NCBI GenBank assembly: GCA_030039005.1
Contig: JASHQT010000058.1
Coordinates: forward strand, 1-10,911
Source of the DNA: Bryobacteraceae bacterium
GTDB lineage: Bacteria; Acidobacteriota; Terriglobia; Bryobacterales; Bryobacteraceae
DNA: 10,911 bases
Direction of reading: 5' to 3'
The position numbers and the translations under genes are program-made. Shown piece by piece: positions 1 through 7,685 of this stretch (positions are counted from its first letter, which is position 1; every line of letters starts with the position of its first letter). The notes beneath the pieces were generated by a model. The model did no database searches. It saw nothing but the letters and a program-made list of their open reading frames with translations, and was not told the DNA's origin.

Positions 1-91
1 TTCGAGCGCGCTGAGCGCGATCGATAGCTGGAATGCCATAGAGCGCTCCGGTCGACGCTCCGTCATCCGCACGCTATTGCTCGACAACTAA
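1..91 (+). CDS. Possible 3' end of a plus-strand gene (partial, unidentified)
   Basis: Reading in the frame starting at base 2, 29 codons stay open and end in TAA at 89-91; the other two forward frames hit stops within the first 30 bases. The translation ends in RSVIRTLLLDN. It would converge on the multicopper oxidase gene, leaving about 12 bp between the two stop codons. The tail (a helix followed by a short basic turn and a hydrophobic strand) is loosely like the C-terminus of Gfo/Idh/MocA oxidoreductases, but it is far too short for a family call. An open stretch of 29 codons in GC-rich DNA is weak evidence by itself; the main support is the compact fit with the neighbouring stop codon. 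Confidence 0.35.
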   Translation, partial: SSALSAIDSWNAIERSGRRSVIRTLLLDN

Positions 92-103
92 AGCCGGCGG
101 CCT

Positions 104-1441
104 TCAGACGTACTCCATCAGCGTCATGAACCCGTAATCCATGTGAAGCTGCTGATGGCAGTGAAACAGCGTCAGGCCGGGATTGTTCGCGAACAGCTCC
201 ACTTCGGTTTGGCTCATGGGCGCCACCACGACCACATCTTTATAGACACCTGACGTCGGGACGCCCGCCACGCTCACCAGTTCGAACGTATGGCGGTGCA
301 GATGCACCGGGTGCGCTTCATTGCTGCGGTTGTCGAATACCAACCGGTACCGGCCGTTGGGCTTCACGCGAATGGGATCGGTTTTCGGAAACTCCTTGCC
401 GTTAATGGTCCACTTGTCCACCCAATGATGACCGGCGAATTTCTTCTCGAAAACCAGGGGCACGCGCTCCAAGCCGGTGGATGGCACGCCAGGCTTGCCC
501 GCGCCGCCAAACACCGTGTAATCCCAGCGCTCGTCACTGGGCGGGGTCCAGCGCGGCTCGCCGGATTGTCCGGCGTATTCAATCGCGATTCCCATGCCGT
601 GCTCGCGGTCATGATCGTCGGTGGCGCCCAAGATCCACACGCCGGGCTGATTCATTTCGACGACGGCGTCAATCCGCTCGGCGGGGCCAAACTCGAGCGC
701 GCCCACTTCCTTGGGCACGGCCACCGGATTGCCGTCCATCGCGACCACGCGAAACTTGTGTCCGGCGACGGCGATTCTGCGATGGATGGTCGCGCTGGCG
801 TTCAGAATGCGGAGCAGGACGCGCTGGCCTTGTTTCACGCGAATCGGCCCGCCGTGCGGAAAGGCGCGATCATTGATGGAAAAAAGATTGTAGGCGACGT
901 CGATGGAATCGTCGTCGGGGCCGGCGCTCGAAAAATAGGGATCCCATTCCTTGAGCGCGAGAAAAACCTCTTGATCGTAGTTGCCCGGATCGTTCGCCGG
1001 TTCGATGTAGAAAAATCCGAACTGGCCGGTATAGGTGGCGCGCTTCAGATTCCGTTCGGCCATGACGTGCGAGTGATACCAGCGGGTGCCGCTGGGACGC
1101 GGCGTGAAGGTATAGCGCGCCGATTGGTGCGCGCGGATCAACGGAGTCCCTTCCTCGGTGGCCCCGTCCACTTCCGGCGGGATATGCAATCCGTGCCAGT
1201 GTACGATATCGGGCTCGCCCGTGTCGTTGAACACTTCGATGGTTACCGGCCGGCCTTCCTTCATGCGCAGGAGTGGACCGGGGATGGAACCGTTGTAGCC
1301 GATGGTCTTGACCATTTTGCGCGGTGCGATTTCGAACTCAAGGGGCGCGATATGCAGCGTGAAATCGGGCTTATCCGCGGCTCGCAGCGCGGTGTACACG
1401 GTTGTGGCGCCGAGAGAAGCCAAAAATTGACGGCGGTGCAT
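104..1441 (-). CDS. Tat-exported multicopper oxidase (laccase-like), 445 aa
   Basis: This is a three-cupredoxin-domain copper oxidase that couples one-electron oxidation of a substrate (a phenol, metal ion or other reductant, not determinable here) to four-electron reduction of O2 to water. All ten expected His/Cys ligands are visible: HWHG at 81-84, HSH at 123-125, HPVHLH at 377-382 and HCHQQLH at 427-433. C428, H377 and H433 form the type 1 site and the other eight histidines the trinuclear cluster. The type 1 axial position, five residues after H433, is Phe438 rather than Met. Residues 1-21 contain RRQFL and a short hydrophobic stretch, which fits a Tat signal and export of the folded, copper-loaded enzyme. 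C428 is the only cysteine. The ATG has a weak purine-rich site (GAGAG) just upstream. The gene lies 37 bp downstream of the kinase gene on the same strand and is probably co-transcribed with it. Natural substrate unknown. Confidence 0.93.
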   Translation of the reverse strand: MHRRQFLASLGATTVYTALRAADKPDFTLHIAPLEFEIAPRKMVKTIGYNGSIPGPLLRMKEGRPVTIEVFNDTGEPDIVHWHGLHIPPEVDGATEEGTPLIRAHQSARYTFTPRPSGTRWYHSHVMAERNLKRATYTGQFGFFYIEPANDPGNYDQEVFLALKEWDPYFSSAGPDDDSIDVAYNLFSINDRAFPHGGPIRVKQGQRVLLRILNASATIHRRIAVAGHKFRVVAMDGNPVAVPKEVGALEFGPAERIDAVVEMNQPGVWILGATDDHDREHGMGIAIEYAGQSGEPRWTPPSDERWDYTVFGGAGKPGVPSTGLERVPLVFEKKFAGHHWVDKWTINGKEFPKTDPIRVKPNGRYRLVFDNRSNEAHPVHLHRHTFELVSVAGVPTSGVYKDVVVVAPMSQTEVELFANNPGLTLFHCHQQLHMDYGFMTLMEYV

Positions 1442-1478
1442 TTGCTCTCATCGTATCGGAATCGCGCGCAGTGGTTGC

Positions 1479-4127
1479 TCAGCGCTTGATGCCGGCTTGC
1501 CAGTCGAGGACCAGGGTGATCGGATTACTGGAAGCCTCGGACGAGAGCGTCAGGAAACGCTGGCCATCCACGGTTGGCTCGTAGGCCCAGCGGCCGATTA
1601 GGGGTGCATAGACGCTGTCCAGGTCAAAGAGCGGCTTGGGGGTTTCTGTTTCTACGGTGGCGCCGATCTTCACCGGCACGGCCATGAGTTTCTTGTCCCC
1701 CGAAATATAGAACAGTTCCTTGCCATCGCGGCGCCACCGGGGCTGATTTCCGCCGCTGCTCGAAATTTGGAATTTCGTTCCGCTGGCTGGCACGGATTGC
1801 ACATACACTTGGGGCATTCCCGATTCGTTCGATGTATACGCGATCCAACGTCCGTCGGGGGAAAACTGCCCGTCGGACTCATCGAAGGGCGTTTGCAGAT
1901 AGGGAACGGGCTTACGCGCCCCGTCCATCGGCAATATCCATAAATCCTGGCCGGTATTCGCGCCGCTGCGTTGGTAAAGCAGAAATTTTCCATCCCGTGA
2001 CCAATCCTGGGCCCGCACATTCAAGACATCGGGAAGTAGTAGTTCTTCAGCGCCTGCGCCGTCGGCGCGCTTCAGGTATAACGAATGAACGTCCAGGGAG
2101 TAGACAATCTGTTTGCCGTCAGGCGACCAGACCGGATCGGACGAGGCGCCGGAATGAAAGGTGAAGCGGGATTGCACGCCGCGCGCGACATCCAGCAACC
2201 AGATGCTGCCGTCGGCGCCCCCTTCCAGGTTGCTATACGCGATTTGCTTGCCGTCCGGCGACAGCGACCGCGTGAAAACGTTGGTTGACGGTCCAATTGC
2301 CGTCTTCTTGCCGGTGCGATCCACCCAGGCCATGGTCCCGCCGGCCGCCGTGTGACCGCCGTCGTAAGCCAGCATCCCGGTGGAGGAGACCGTAAGCCCC
2401 AGATGATCGAGATTTCCTGAAATGGAGACCTGCTCGGCCACGGGAAAAACCTCGCCCGTTGCGCGTACGGCGGCCGGATCGAATGGTTCGGCCATCAATG
2501 CGCCTTCCCGGCGGAAAAGCAGCATTCCGCTCTTGCTTCCCGAGGCCGGTGGCGCATAAACCGCGCTGGATGTATCGGGCAGCAAGCGCACCCGCGGCGA
2601 CCCGTCCAGCGCTCCGGCGTTAATGCCGTTATCTTCCGGCTTGCCGTTGGTGATCTCAAACACATAATGCTTTCCATCCGGGAAAAACGACGGATAGCGC
2701 TGCAGCTCATTCGGCGAGCGCAGCGACGTGACCGGAGCCGGTACACCTCCGGCTGAGGAAACGCGCATGAGCGGTAACCCGAGGCCGGGGGCAAACACGA
2801 TGGTCCCGTCTTTGCTCCAGGTGCCGCCGCGCCCGTTTGGCGCATCGCAGAGCGTTTGTGGAAGTCCGCCGCTGACGGCGATCTTCTTGAGCTTGCCCTT
2901 CACGAAGAATCCGAGGTAGGCGCTGTCGGGTGACCAGAAAATATACTCCGTGCCGTCCGTCTCGGGCACCGGACGGGCGGCGTTCGCGTCCATCGATCGC
3001 AGCCAGATTTGGCGCTGCCCAGCTAGACTTGCGCTAAATGCCAGGGTGCGGCCATCAGGCGAGAGTTCGAATAACGATTGGGAGAACGTTTGGGAGGCTT
3101 TTTCCGGGAGGGAGATTTGAAAACGCATCACGCGCGGCGCTGGGGCCGTTTCCCGAAAATGGATGACTGCCAGGGCAATGGCGGCCAGAGCGAAAGTGCC
3201 TGCTACGGCCCACGGGAGCCTGCTTCCGGCTCCCGCCGGTGCGCGAGGAATCGGCGTGGCGGCTGCCGGTTCTTTCCCCGCGCGCTCGATGGCTACCCGC
3301 GCTTCGCCGATATCGCGTAGCCGGGTCTTCACGTTGCGATCGAGACAGCGCTCCACCAAGTTGCGGATCCCGGGCGGCGTGTCTTTGGGCAACTTGCTTA
3401 AATCGATGGGCGCTCGCAAAACGTCGGCCAGGGTGTGCGAAACCGTTTCGCCGTCGAAGAGCCGCGCTCCGGTAAGCATTTCGTACATCACCACGCCGAA
3501 GGCCCAGATGTCGGCGCGCTTATCCACCGGCTTGCCCGCGGCCTGTTCGGGCGCCATATACCCGGCAGTCCCCAAAATGAACCCGGCCTGGGTCGCGGCC
3601 ATGGTGAAGGTCGGAGAATTGTGCGGATCGCTTCCGCTCGCGCCGTCACGGCTGGGGATTGCGGCCAGCCCGAAATCGAGCACCTTGACCACGCCCTCCG
3701 GCGTGATCATCACGTTGGCCGGTTTCAGGTCGCGATGGACCACGCCTTTTTCATGCGCGGTCTCCAGCGCTTCGGCGATCTGGCGTGCGTAATCGAGAGC
3801 GGTGGCGAGCGGTAGGGGCGATTTCAGGGCGCCGGCTAGCGTCTGGCCGGGCACCAGTTCCATGACCAGTGCGCGAATGCCGCTCGATTCCTCGATGCCG
3901 TAGATGTGCGCGATGTTGGGGTGGTTCAGCGACGCCAGCACTTTGGCTTCGCGCTCAAAGCGGGCCAGCCGCTCCGGATCGCGCGCCAGGCCCTCCGGCA
4001 AAATCTTGATCGCGACGTCGCGGTCCAATCTGCTGTCGCGTCCGCGGTAAACTTCACCCATCCCGCCGGAGCCCAGCGGCGAAACGATCCCATACGGTCC
4101 AAGCTGGGCGCCGGAAACGAGAGGCAT
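1479..4127 (-). CDS. Membrane Ser/Thr protein kinase with C-terminal PD40/TolB-like beta-propeller, 882 aa
   Basis: This is a Hanks-type (PknB-like) kinase. Residues about 11-284 carry a glycine-rich loop (LGSGGMGEV, 18-26), catalytic Lys41 in VAIK, the alphaC Glu60, HRDLKPAN at 131-138 with catalytic Asp133, DFG at 151-153 and APE at 192-194, so it should be active. The activation segment is rich in Ser/Thr (171-187). One transmembrane helix lies at about 304-324, after a Pro/Ala linker. The remainder is a beta-propeller with repeated S-x-D-G blade motifs at about 356, 438, 482, 623, 668, 710, 756 and 799, of the PD40/TolB-like type, predicted to face the periplasm. The architecture is common in Solibacter-like Acidobacteriota. 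I chose the ATG at 4127 because it sits just before the kinase fold; the frame stays open back to 4316, but those 63 codons look unlike protein and overlap the divergent gene. There is no clear Shine-Dalgarno site. The ligand and substrates are unknown. Confidence 0.93.
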   Translation of the reverse strand: MPLVSGAQLGPYGIVSPLGSGGMGEVYRGRDSRLDRDVAIKILPEGLARDPERLARFEREAKVLASLNHPNIAHIYGIEESSGIRALVMELVPGQTLAGALKSPLPLATALDYARQIAEALETAHEKGVVHRDLKPANVMITPEGVVKVLDFGLAAIPSRDGASGSDPHNSPTFTMAATQAGFILGTAGYMAPEQAAGKPVDKRADIWAFGVVMYEMLTGARLFDGETVSHTLADVLRAPIDLSKLPKDTPPGIRNLVERCLDRNVKTRLRDIGEARVAIERAGKEPAAATPIPRAPAGAGSRLPWAVAGTFALAAIALAVIHFRETAPAPRVMRFQISLPEKASQTFSQSLFELSPDGRTLAFSASLAGQRQIWLRSMDANAARPVPETDGTEYIFWSPDSAYLGFFVKGKLKKIAVSGGLPQTLCDAPNGRGGTWSKDGTIVFAPGLGLPLMRVSSAGGVPAPVTSLRSPNELQRYPSFFPDGKHYVFEITNGKPEDNGINAGALDGSPRVRLLPDTSSAVYAPPASGSKSGMLLFRREGALMAEPFDPAAVRATGEVFPVAEQVSISGNLDHLGLTVSSTGMLAYDGGHTAAGGTMAWVDRTGKKTAIGPSTNVFTRSLSPDGKQIAYSNLEGGADGSIWLLDVARGVQSRFTFHSGASSDPVWSPDGKQIVYSLDVHSLYLKRADGAGAEELLLPDVLNVRAQDWSRDGKFLLYQRSGANTGQDLWILPMDGARKPVPYLQTPFDESDGQFSPDGRWIAYTSNESGMPQVYVQSVPASGTKFQISSSGGNQPRWRRDGKELFYISGDKKLMAVPVKIGATVETETPKPLFDLDSVYAPLIGRWAYEPTVDGQRFLTLSSEASSNPITLVLDWQAGIKR

Positions 4128-4140
4128 GGGGGGAAGAAAG

Positions 4141-4146
4141 ATTCTA
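4141..4146 (-). promoter_or_regulatory. Candidate -10 box for the kinase/oxidase operon
   Basis: Read on the minus strand, the sequence is TAGAAT, five of six matches to the TATAAT consensus. It ends 13 nt before the kinase ATG, which would give a leader of only about 5-7 nt and agrees with the absence of a Shine-Dalgarno sequence. I see no convincing -35 box 16-18 bp upstream (the best is about 3 of 6). It lies in the 58-bp divergent gap where a promoter is expected. The call is an inference from a short motif. Confidence 0.35.
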
Positions 4147-4168
4147 CCGCACCTGAGGCATCGTGCCT

Positions 4169-4177
4169 TGCTATGCT
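4169..4177 (+). promoter_or_regulatory. Candidate extended -10 promoter for the TldD-LptFG operon
   Basis: The bases read TGCTATGCT, an extended -10 element (TGn followed by a hexamer matching TATAAT at four of six positions). It ends 8 nt before the GTG start at 4186, so transcription would begin at or within a few bases of the start codon and the mRNA would be leaderless or nearly so. No recognisable -35 box and no Shine-Dalgarno site are present. It sits about 20 bp from the minus-strand -10 candidate, so the two promoters would be very close. Short-motif evidence only. Confidence 0.35.
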
Positions 4178-4185
4178 GATAGTTC

Positions 4186-5868
4186 GTGGTTCGGACGCTC
4201 GCTACCCTCGCCTTTGCCGGCTCGCTCGCTCTGCCTCTCGCCGCTGCTACCGCTCCTTCACTGCTCGATATTCTAAGCGCGGAGCTGGAGCGCAATTTCA
4301 CGACTTTGAAGGACAAGGCCGACCCGCCTCCTTACTACATGGACTACACCGTCACCGACGACGAGACTCAATCGTTGTCGGCGACGCTCGGCACCATCGA
4401 ATCGCACAACAGCCAGCACTTGCGCTACCTGGATGTGACCGTGCGCGTCGGCACTCCGCAACTGGATAACTACCACCTGATCAACGGGCAGCGCGGAAGG
4501 TTCACGCCCGGCGACATCATTCCTTTGGATAACGTGCCGGACGCCATCCGGCGCAAAGTGTGGCTGGACACCGACCGGACGTATAAGCTGGCGGCGCGCC
4601 GGCTGATCGAGATCAAGTCCAACCAGGAAGTGAAGGTGAAGGACGCCGACGGATCGGCGGATTTTTCGAGCGAGCCGCCGGCCGTGTACCAGGAACCACC
4701 GCCGCCCATCTCCGGCATCGACCAGCAGTGGGTGGAGCGGGCGCGGAAATGGTCGGCGGAAGTGGCCGATTTTCCCGACGTGCTGTATTCGAACGTGGAA
4801 CTGTCCACCGAGCGCCTGTCGAAGTCCATGGTGAGCACGGAGGGTACGCGTCTGGTCCATGGCCGCAACTTCGTGGGCCTGTCGATTGTGGCGCGCGGCA
4901 AAGCGACCGACGGCATGGATCTGCTGGCGATGGAGGATTTCCAGGCCGCTGATCTGGCGCACTTGCCGTCGCCCGCCGAGATCGATGCCGTGGCCAAGAA
5001 AGTCGGCCAGAATCTGGCGGATCTGGCGCAGGCGCCGGCGGTGGAACCATTCGTGGGGCCGGCGATTCTTTCCGGACGTGCCGCCGCGGTATTTTTCCAC
5101 GAGATTTTCGGGCACCGCATCGAGGGCCACCGGCAAAAAGATGAAGCCGAAGGCCAGACCTTCACCAAGTCCGTGGGAAAGCCGGTGCTGCCTAGTTTTC
5201 TTTCGGTGGTATTCGATCCCACGCGCAAGACGCTGAACGGCATCGATCTCAACGGCTCCTACAGCTACGACGACGAAGGCGTGAAAGCGCGGCCCGTAAC
5301 GGTGGTGGACAACGGGATCCTGAAAACGTTTCTGATGTCGCGCTCGCCGATCGACGGCGTGGAGCATTCCAACGGGCATGGACGCCGGCAGCCCGGATTG
5401 GAGATCGTCTCCCGGCAATCGAATCTGATCGTGGAGTCGACCAAGCAGTTGAGCGATCAGGAGCTGCGCCAGATGCTGATCGCCGAGATCAAGCGTCAGA
5501 ACAAGCCTTATGGTTTTTACTTCGATGAAATCACCGGCGGCTACACGACCACGCAGCGCCGCGGTTTGCAGGCCTTCACGGTGATTCCGTTGATGGTGTA
5601 TCGCGTGTTTCCCGACGGCCGCCCCGACGAGCTGGTGCGCGGCGTGGACATCGTGGGAACGCCGCTCGCGAGCTTCGCCAAGATTCTGGCCACTTCCAAC
5701 AAAGTGGATATCTTCAACGGCTACTGCGGCGCCGAGTCGGGACAGGTGCCGGTTTCGGCCAGCTCACCCGCGATTCTGGTTTCCGAGATCGAAATTCAGA
5801 AGAAACAGCACTCGCAAGATCGCCTGCCGTTCCTCGGCCGTCCGATTGACGCTGGAGCCACCAAATGA
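4186..5868 (+). CDS. tldD: Exported TldD-family zinc metallopeptidase, 560 aa
   Basis: TldD is the catalytic subunit of the TldD/TldE (PmbA) protease, known in E. coli for maturing microcin B17 and degrading unfolded CcdA. The metal motif HEIFGH (HExxxH) is at 305-310. The C-terminal stretch CGAESGQVPV at 514-523 matches the TldD region that supplies a Cys zinc ligand (C514). Residues 1-21 (basic R3, hydrophobic core, LPLAAA) look like a Sec signal peptide, whereas E. coli TldD is cytosolic. At 560 aa it exceeds E. coli TldD (about 480 aa), with an N-terminal extension including DPPPYYMDYTV (46-56) and a Pro-rich segment (164-174). The GTG start is forced: the frame meets TGA at 4177-4179, just upstream, and I see no Shine-Dalgarno site. 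It is the first gene of the operon and overlaps the next by 4 nt (ATGA). Family assignment is firm; export and substrate are inferred. Confidence 0.9.
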   Translation: MVRTLATLAFAGSLALPLAAATAPSLLDILSAELERNFTTLKDKADPPPYYMDYTVTDDETQSLSATLGTIESHNSQHLRYLDVTVRVGTPQLDNYHLINGQRGRFTPGDIIPLDNVPDAIRRKVWLDTDRTYKLAARRLIEIKSNQEVKVKDADGSADFSSEPPAVYQEPPPPISGIDQQWVERARKWSAEVADFPDVLYSNVELSTERLSKSMVSTEGTRLVHGRNFVGLSIVARGKATDGMDLLAMEDFQAADLAHLPSPAEIDAVAKKVGQNLADLAQAPAVEPFVGPAILSGRAAAVFFHEIFGHRIEGHRQKDEAEGQTFTKSVGKPVLPSFLSVVFDPTRKTLNGIDLNGSYSYDDEGVKARPVTVVDNGILKTFLMSRSPIDGVEHSNGHGRRQPGLEIVSRQSNLIVESTKQLSDQELRQMLIAEIKRQNKPYGFYFDEITGGYTTTQRRGLQAFTVIPLMVYRVFPDGRPDELVRGVDIVGTPLASFAKILATSNKVDIFNGYCGAESGQVPVSASSPAILVSEIEIQKKQHSQDRLPFLGRPIDAGATK

Positions 5869-7682
5869 AGGTGCTTTCAGCCGTTGGCCCTTGGCTCTTG
5901 GCCGTCGCCGGGCTCGCTCAAGGTCAGCAGCCGGCGAGTCAGCCCGCCAGCCAGCCGGATGACACGCTCTTGCGCGCCATGCAGGACGAGATGAAGCGCG
6001 TCAGCGGGTTCACGCGGCTGGGGCTGGATCCGCCTTACTACACCGAGTATCGCGTCGAGGACACGGCGAGCCATTCGATCGCCGCTTCGCTCGGCGCGCT
6101 CATCGAAGACGGCGATTCCCGCTATCGCATTCCTTCCGTGCAAATGCGCGTGGGAGTGCCCACCTTCGACAACACCGATCATATTTACTCGGAGGCGTTC
6201 GTCGGCACGCGATTCGATCCCACGCATTTGCCCCTGGACGACAATTACCTGGCATTCCGCCAGGTTTTCTGGCTGGCCACCGATCGGGCGTACAAGATGG
6301 CGCAGGAGGGGATCGCGCGCAAACGTTCGTCGCTCAAAAACATGAGCGACCCGGACCTGCTTCCGGATTTTTCCTCCGCGCCTGCCCCGCACCTGGTATT
6401 GCCCATCGAACGCAAGCCCTTCGACTCCGCCGCTTGGAAGAGCGAAACGCTGCGGCTCTCGGGACTCTTCGATGCTTTTCCCAAGATTCTGAGCTCGGGC
6501 GTGGAAGTGCACGCCTCGCAATCGACCAACTACATCGTGACTTCGGAAGGCGCTGAGCTGCGGCTTCCCGAGGACGTGGCTTTTGTTCGTGCGTCGGCGC
6601 ACGGGCTGGCCGCCGACGGAACGCAGGTCCGGGACAATTTCGTAGTGCAAGCCTTCACCTCCGGCGGATTGCCGTCCGAAGAAGTTCTGACGCGCGAGAT
6701 CAAGGCGGTGGGCGAACATGTGACCGCGTTGACCGAAGCGCCGGTGGGCGAATCCTACGATGGCCCGGTGCTGTTTGAAGCGCCCGCGGCGGCGCAGTTG
6801 TTCGGGCAACTGCTGGCCGACAATTTGAAGCTCACGCGCAAGCCGGTGACCGACCCCGGCCGTCCGTCGCATTACTCGCCGAGCGAGCTCGAGAACCGCG
6901 TCGGGTCGCGCATTCTGCCGGAATGGATGGACGTGGTGGACGATCCCACGCAAACGCAATATGAGGGTCACACTTTGCTCGGCCATTACACCTACGATAT
7001 GGAAGGCGTGGCGCCGCAGCCGCTGACATTGGTGGAGAAAGGCGTGTTGAAAACGTTTCTATTGACGCGCACGCCGGTGTTCAAGGATTACACCGGTTCC
7101 AACGGACATGCGCGCATGATCGGCGATTACGGCACGCGCTGGCCGGGCTATGGCAACCTGTTTATTCGCGTTTCGGAAACCACGCCCGCGGCCGACATGA
7201 AGAAGAAGCTGATCGACATGGTCCGCCAGGGCAACAAGCCGTATGGCATCTTGATCCGCAAGCTGGATTTTCCTTCCAACGCCTCCATCGAAGAGCTGCG
7301 GCAAATTGAGCAGGCGAGCGGGGGCGCGCATCCGGTGGTGGCCCCGCTGCTGGCGTACAAAGTTTATCCGGACGGGCGCGAGGAGCTGGTGCGCGGGCTT
7401 TTCTTCCACGATGTGAATGTGCGCTCCCTCAAGGATATCGTGGCGGCATCGGACGAACACTACGTCTTTGACCTGATCGATTCCAACGCGCCCTTCGCGC
7501 TGGTGGGTGCGGGCTCGTTCACTACCACCTCCTCGGTGATTTCGCCCGCGATTCTGTTCGATGAAATCGAGCTCGAACCCGCCAAGCAAGAGACGCCGAA
7601 ACCGCCGATCGTGCCTCCGCCGGCGCTTAGCGGCGCGGCCACCAGCACCGCCGCGGCAGGCGCATTGCCCGCGCGCGGCTAG
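5865..7682 (+). CDS. Exported TldD/PmbA-like paralogue lacking the metal site, 605 aa
   Basis: This is a paralogue of the preceding TldD along its whole length. DPPYYTEYRVED (55-66) matches DPPPYYMDYTV, NKPYG (457-461) matches NKPYG (439-443), and SPAILFDEIEL (560-570) matches SPAILVSEIEI. Aligning GPVLFEAPAAAQLF with GPAILSGRAAAVFF places GQLLAD (314-319) where the neighbour has HEIFGH, so both His and the Glu are gone. The Cys ligand is also missing; I find no cysteine in the whole protein. That pattern fits the TldE/PmbA role: a non-catalytic partner that completes the substrate chamber of a heterodimer. Residues 1-20 look like a Sec signal peptide, followed by a short PASQ repeat (23-30). 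The tail 572-605 is Pro/Ala-rich, low complexity and probably disordered. The ATG overlaps the previous stop (ATGA) and has GGAG 7 nt upstream, favouring coupled, stoichiometric synthesis. TldE-like function is inferred. Confidence 0.87.
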   Translation: MKVLSAVGPWLLAVAGLAQGQQPASQPASQPDDTLLRAMQDEMKRVSGFTRLGLDPPYYTEYRVEDTASHSIAASLGALIEDGDSRYRIPSVQMRVGVPTFDNTDHIYSEAFVGTRFDPTHLPLDDNYLAFRQVFWLATDRAYKMAQEGIARKRSSLKNMSDPDLLPDFSSAPAPHLVLPIERKPFDSAAWKSETLRLSGLFDAFPKILSSGVEVHASQSTNYIVTSEGAELRLPEDVAFVRASAHGLAADGTQVRDNFVVQAFTSGGLPSEEVLTREIKAVGEHVTALTEAPVGESYDGPVLFEAPAAAQLFGQLLADNLKLTRKPVTDPGRPSHYSPSELENRVGSRILPEWMDVVDDPTQTQYEGHTLLGHYTYDMEGVAPQPLTLVEKGVLKTFLLTRTPVFKDYTGSNGHARMIGDYGTRWPGYGNLFIRVSETTPAADMKKKLIDMVRQGNKPYGILIRKLDFPSNASIEELRQIEQASGGAHPVVAPLLAYKVYPDGREELVRGLFFHDVNVRSLKDIVAASDEHYVFDLIDSNAPFALVGAGSFTTTSSVISPAILFDEIELEPAKQETPKPPIVPPPALSGAATSTAAAGALPARG

Positions 7683-7685
7683 TTT

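Noticed and set aside
290..1489. Long plus-strand ORF (399 codons) opposite the multicopper oxidase
   Set aside because: It is fully antisense to a gene with all copper ligands intact. The translation shows no recognisable domain and has the His/Arg/Ala/Gly-rich look of a shadow frame in GC-rich DNA.
4128..4316. N-terminal extension of 63 codons on the kinase
   Set aside because: It would overlap the start of the divergent TldD gene. The residues are unlike a kinase N-terminus, while the ATG at 4127 directly precedes the kinase fold and candidate promoter elements lie just upstream of it.
4273..5418. Minus-strand ORF (381 codons) opposite the TldD gene, and a similar one at 5877-6986 opposite its paralogue
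   Set aside because: Both are antisense to homologous genes with clear family motifs and have shadow-frame composition. Their parallel occurrence follows from similar codon usage in the paralogues.
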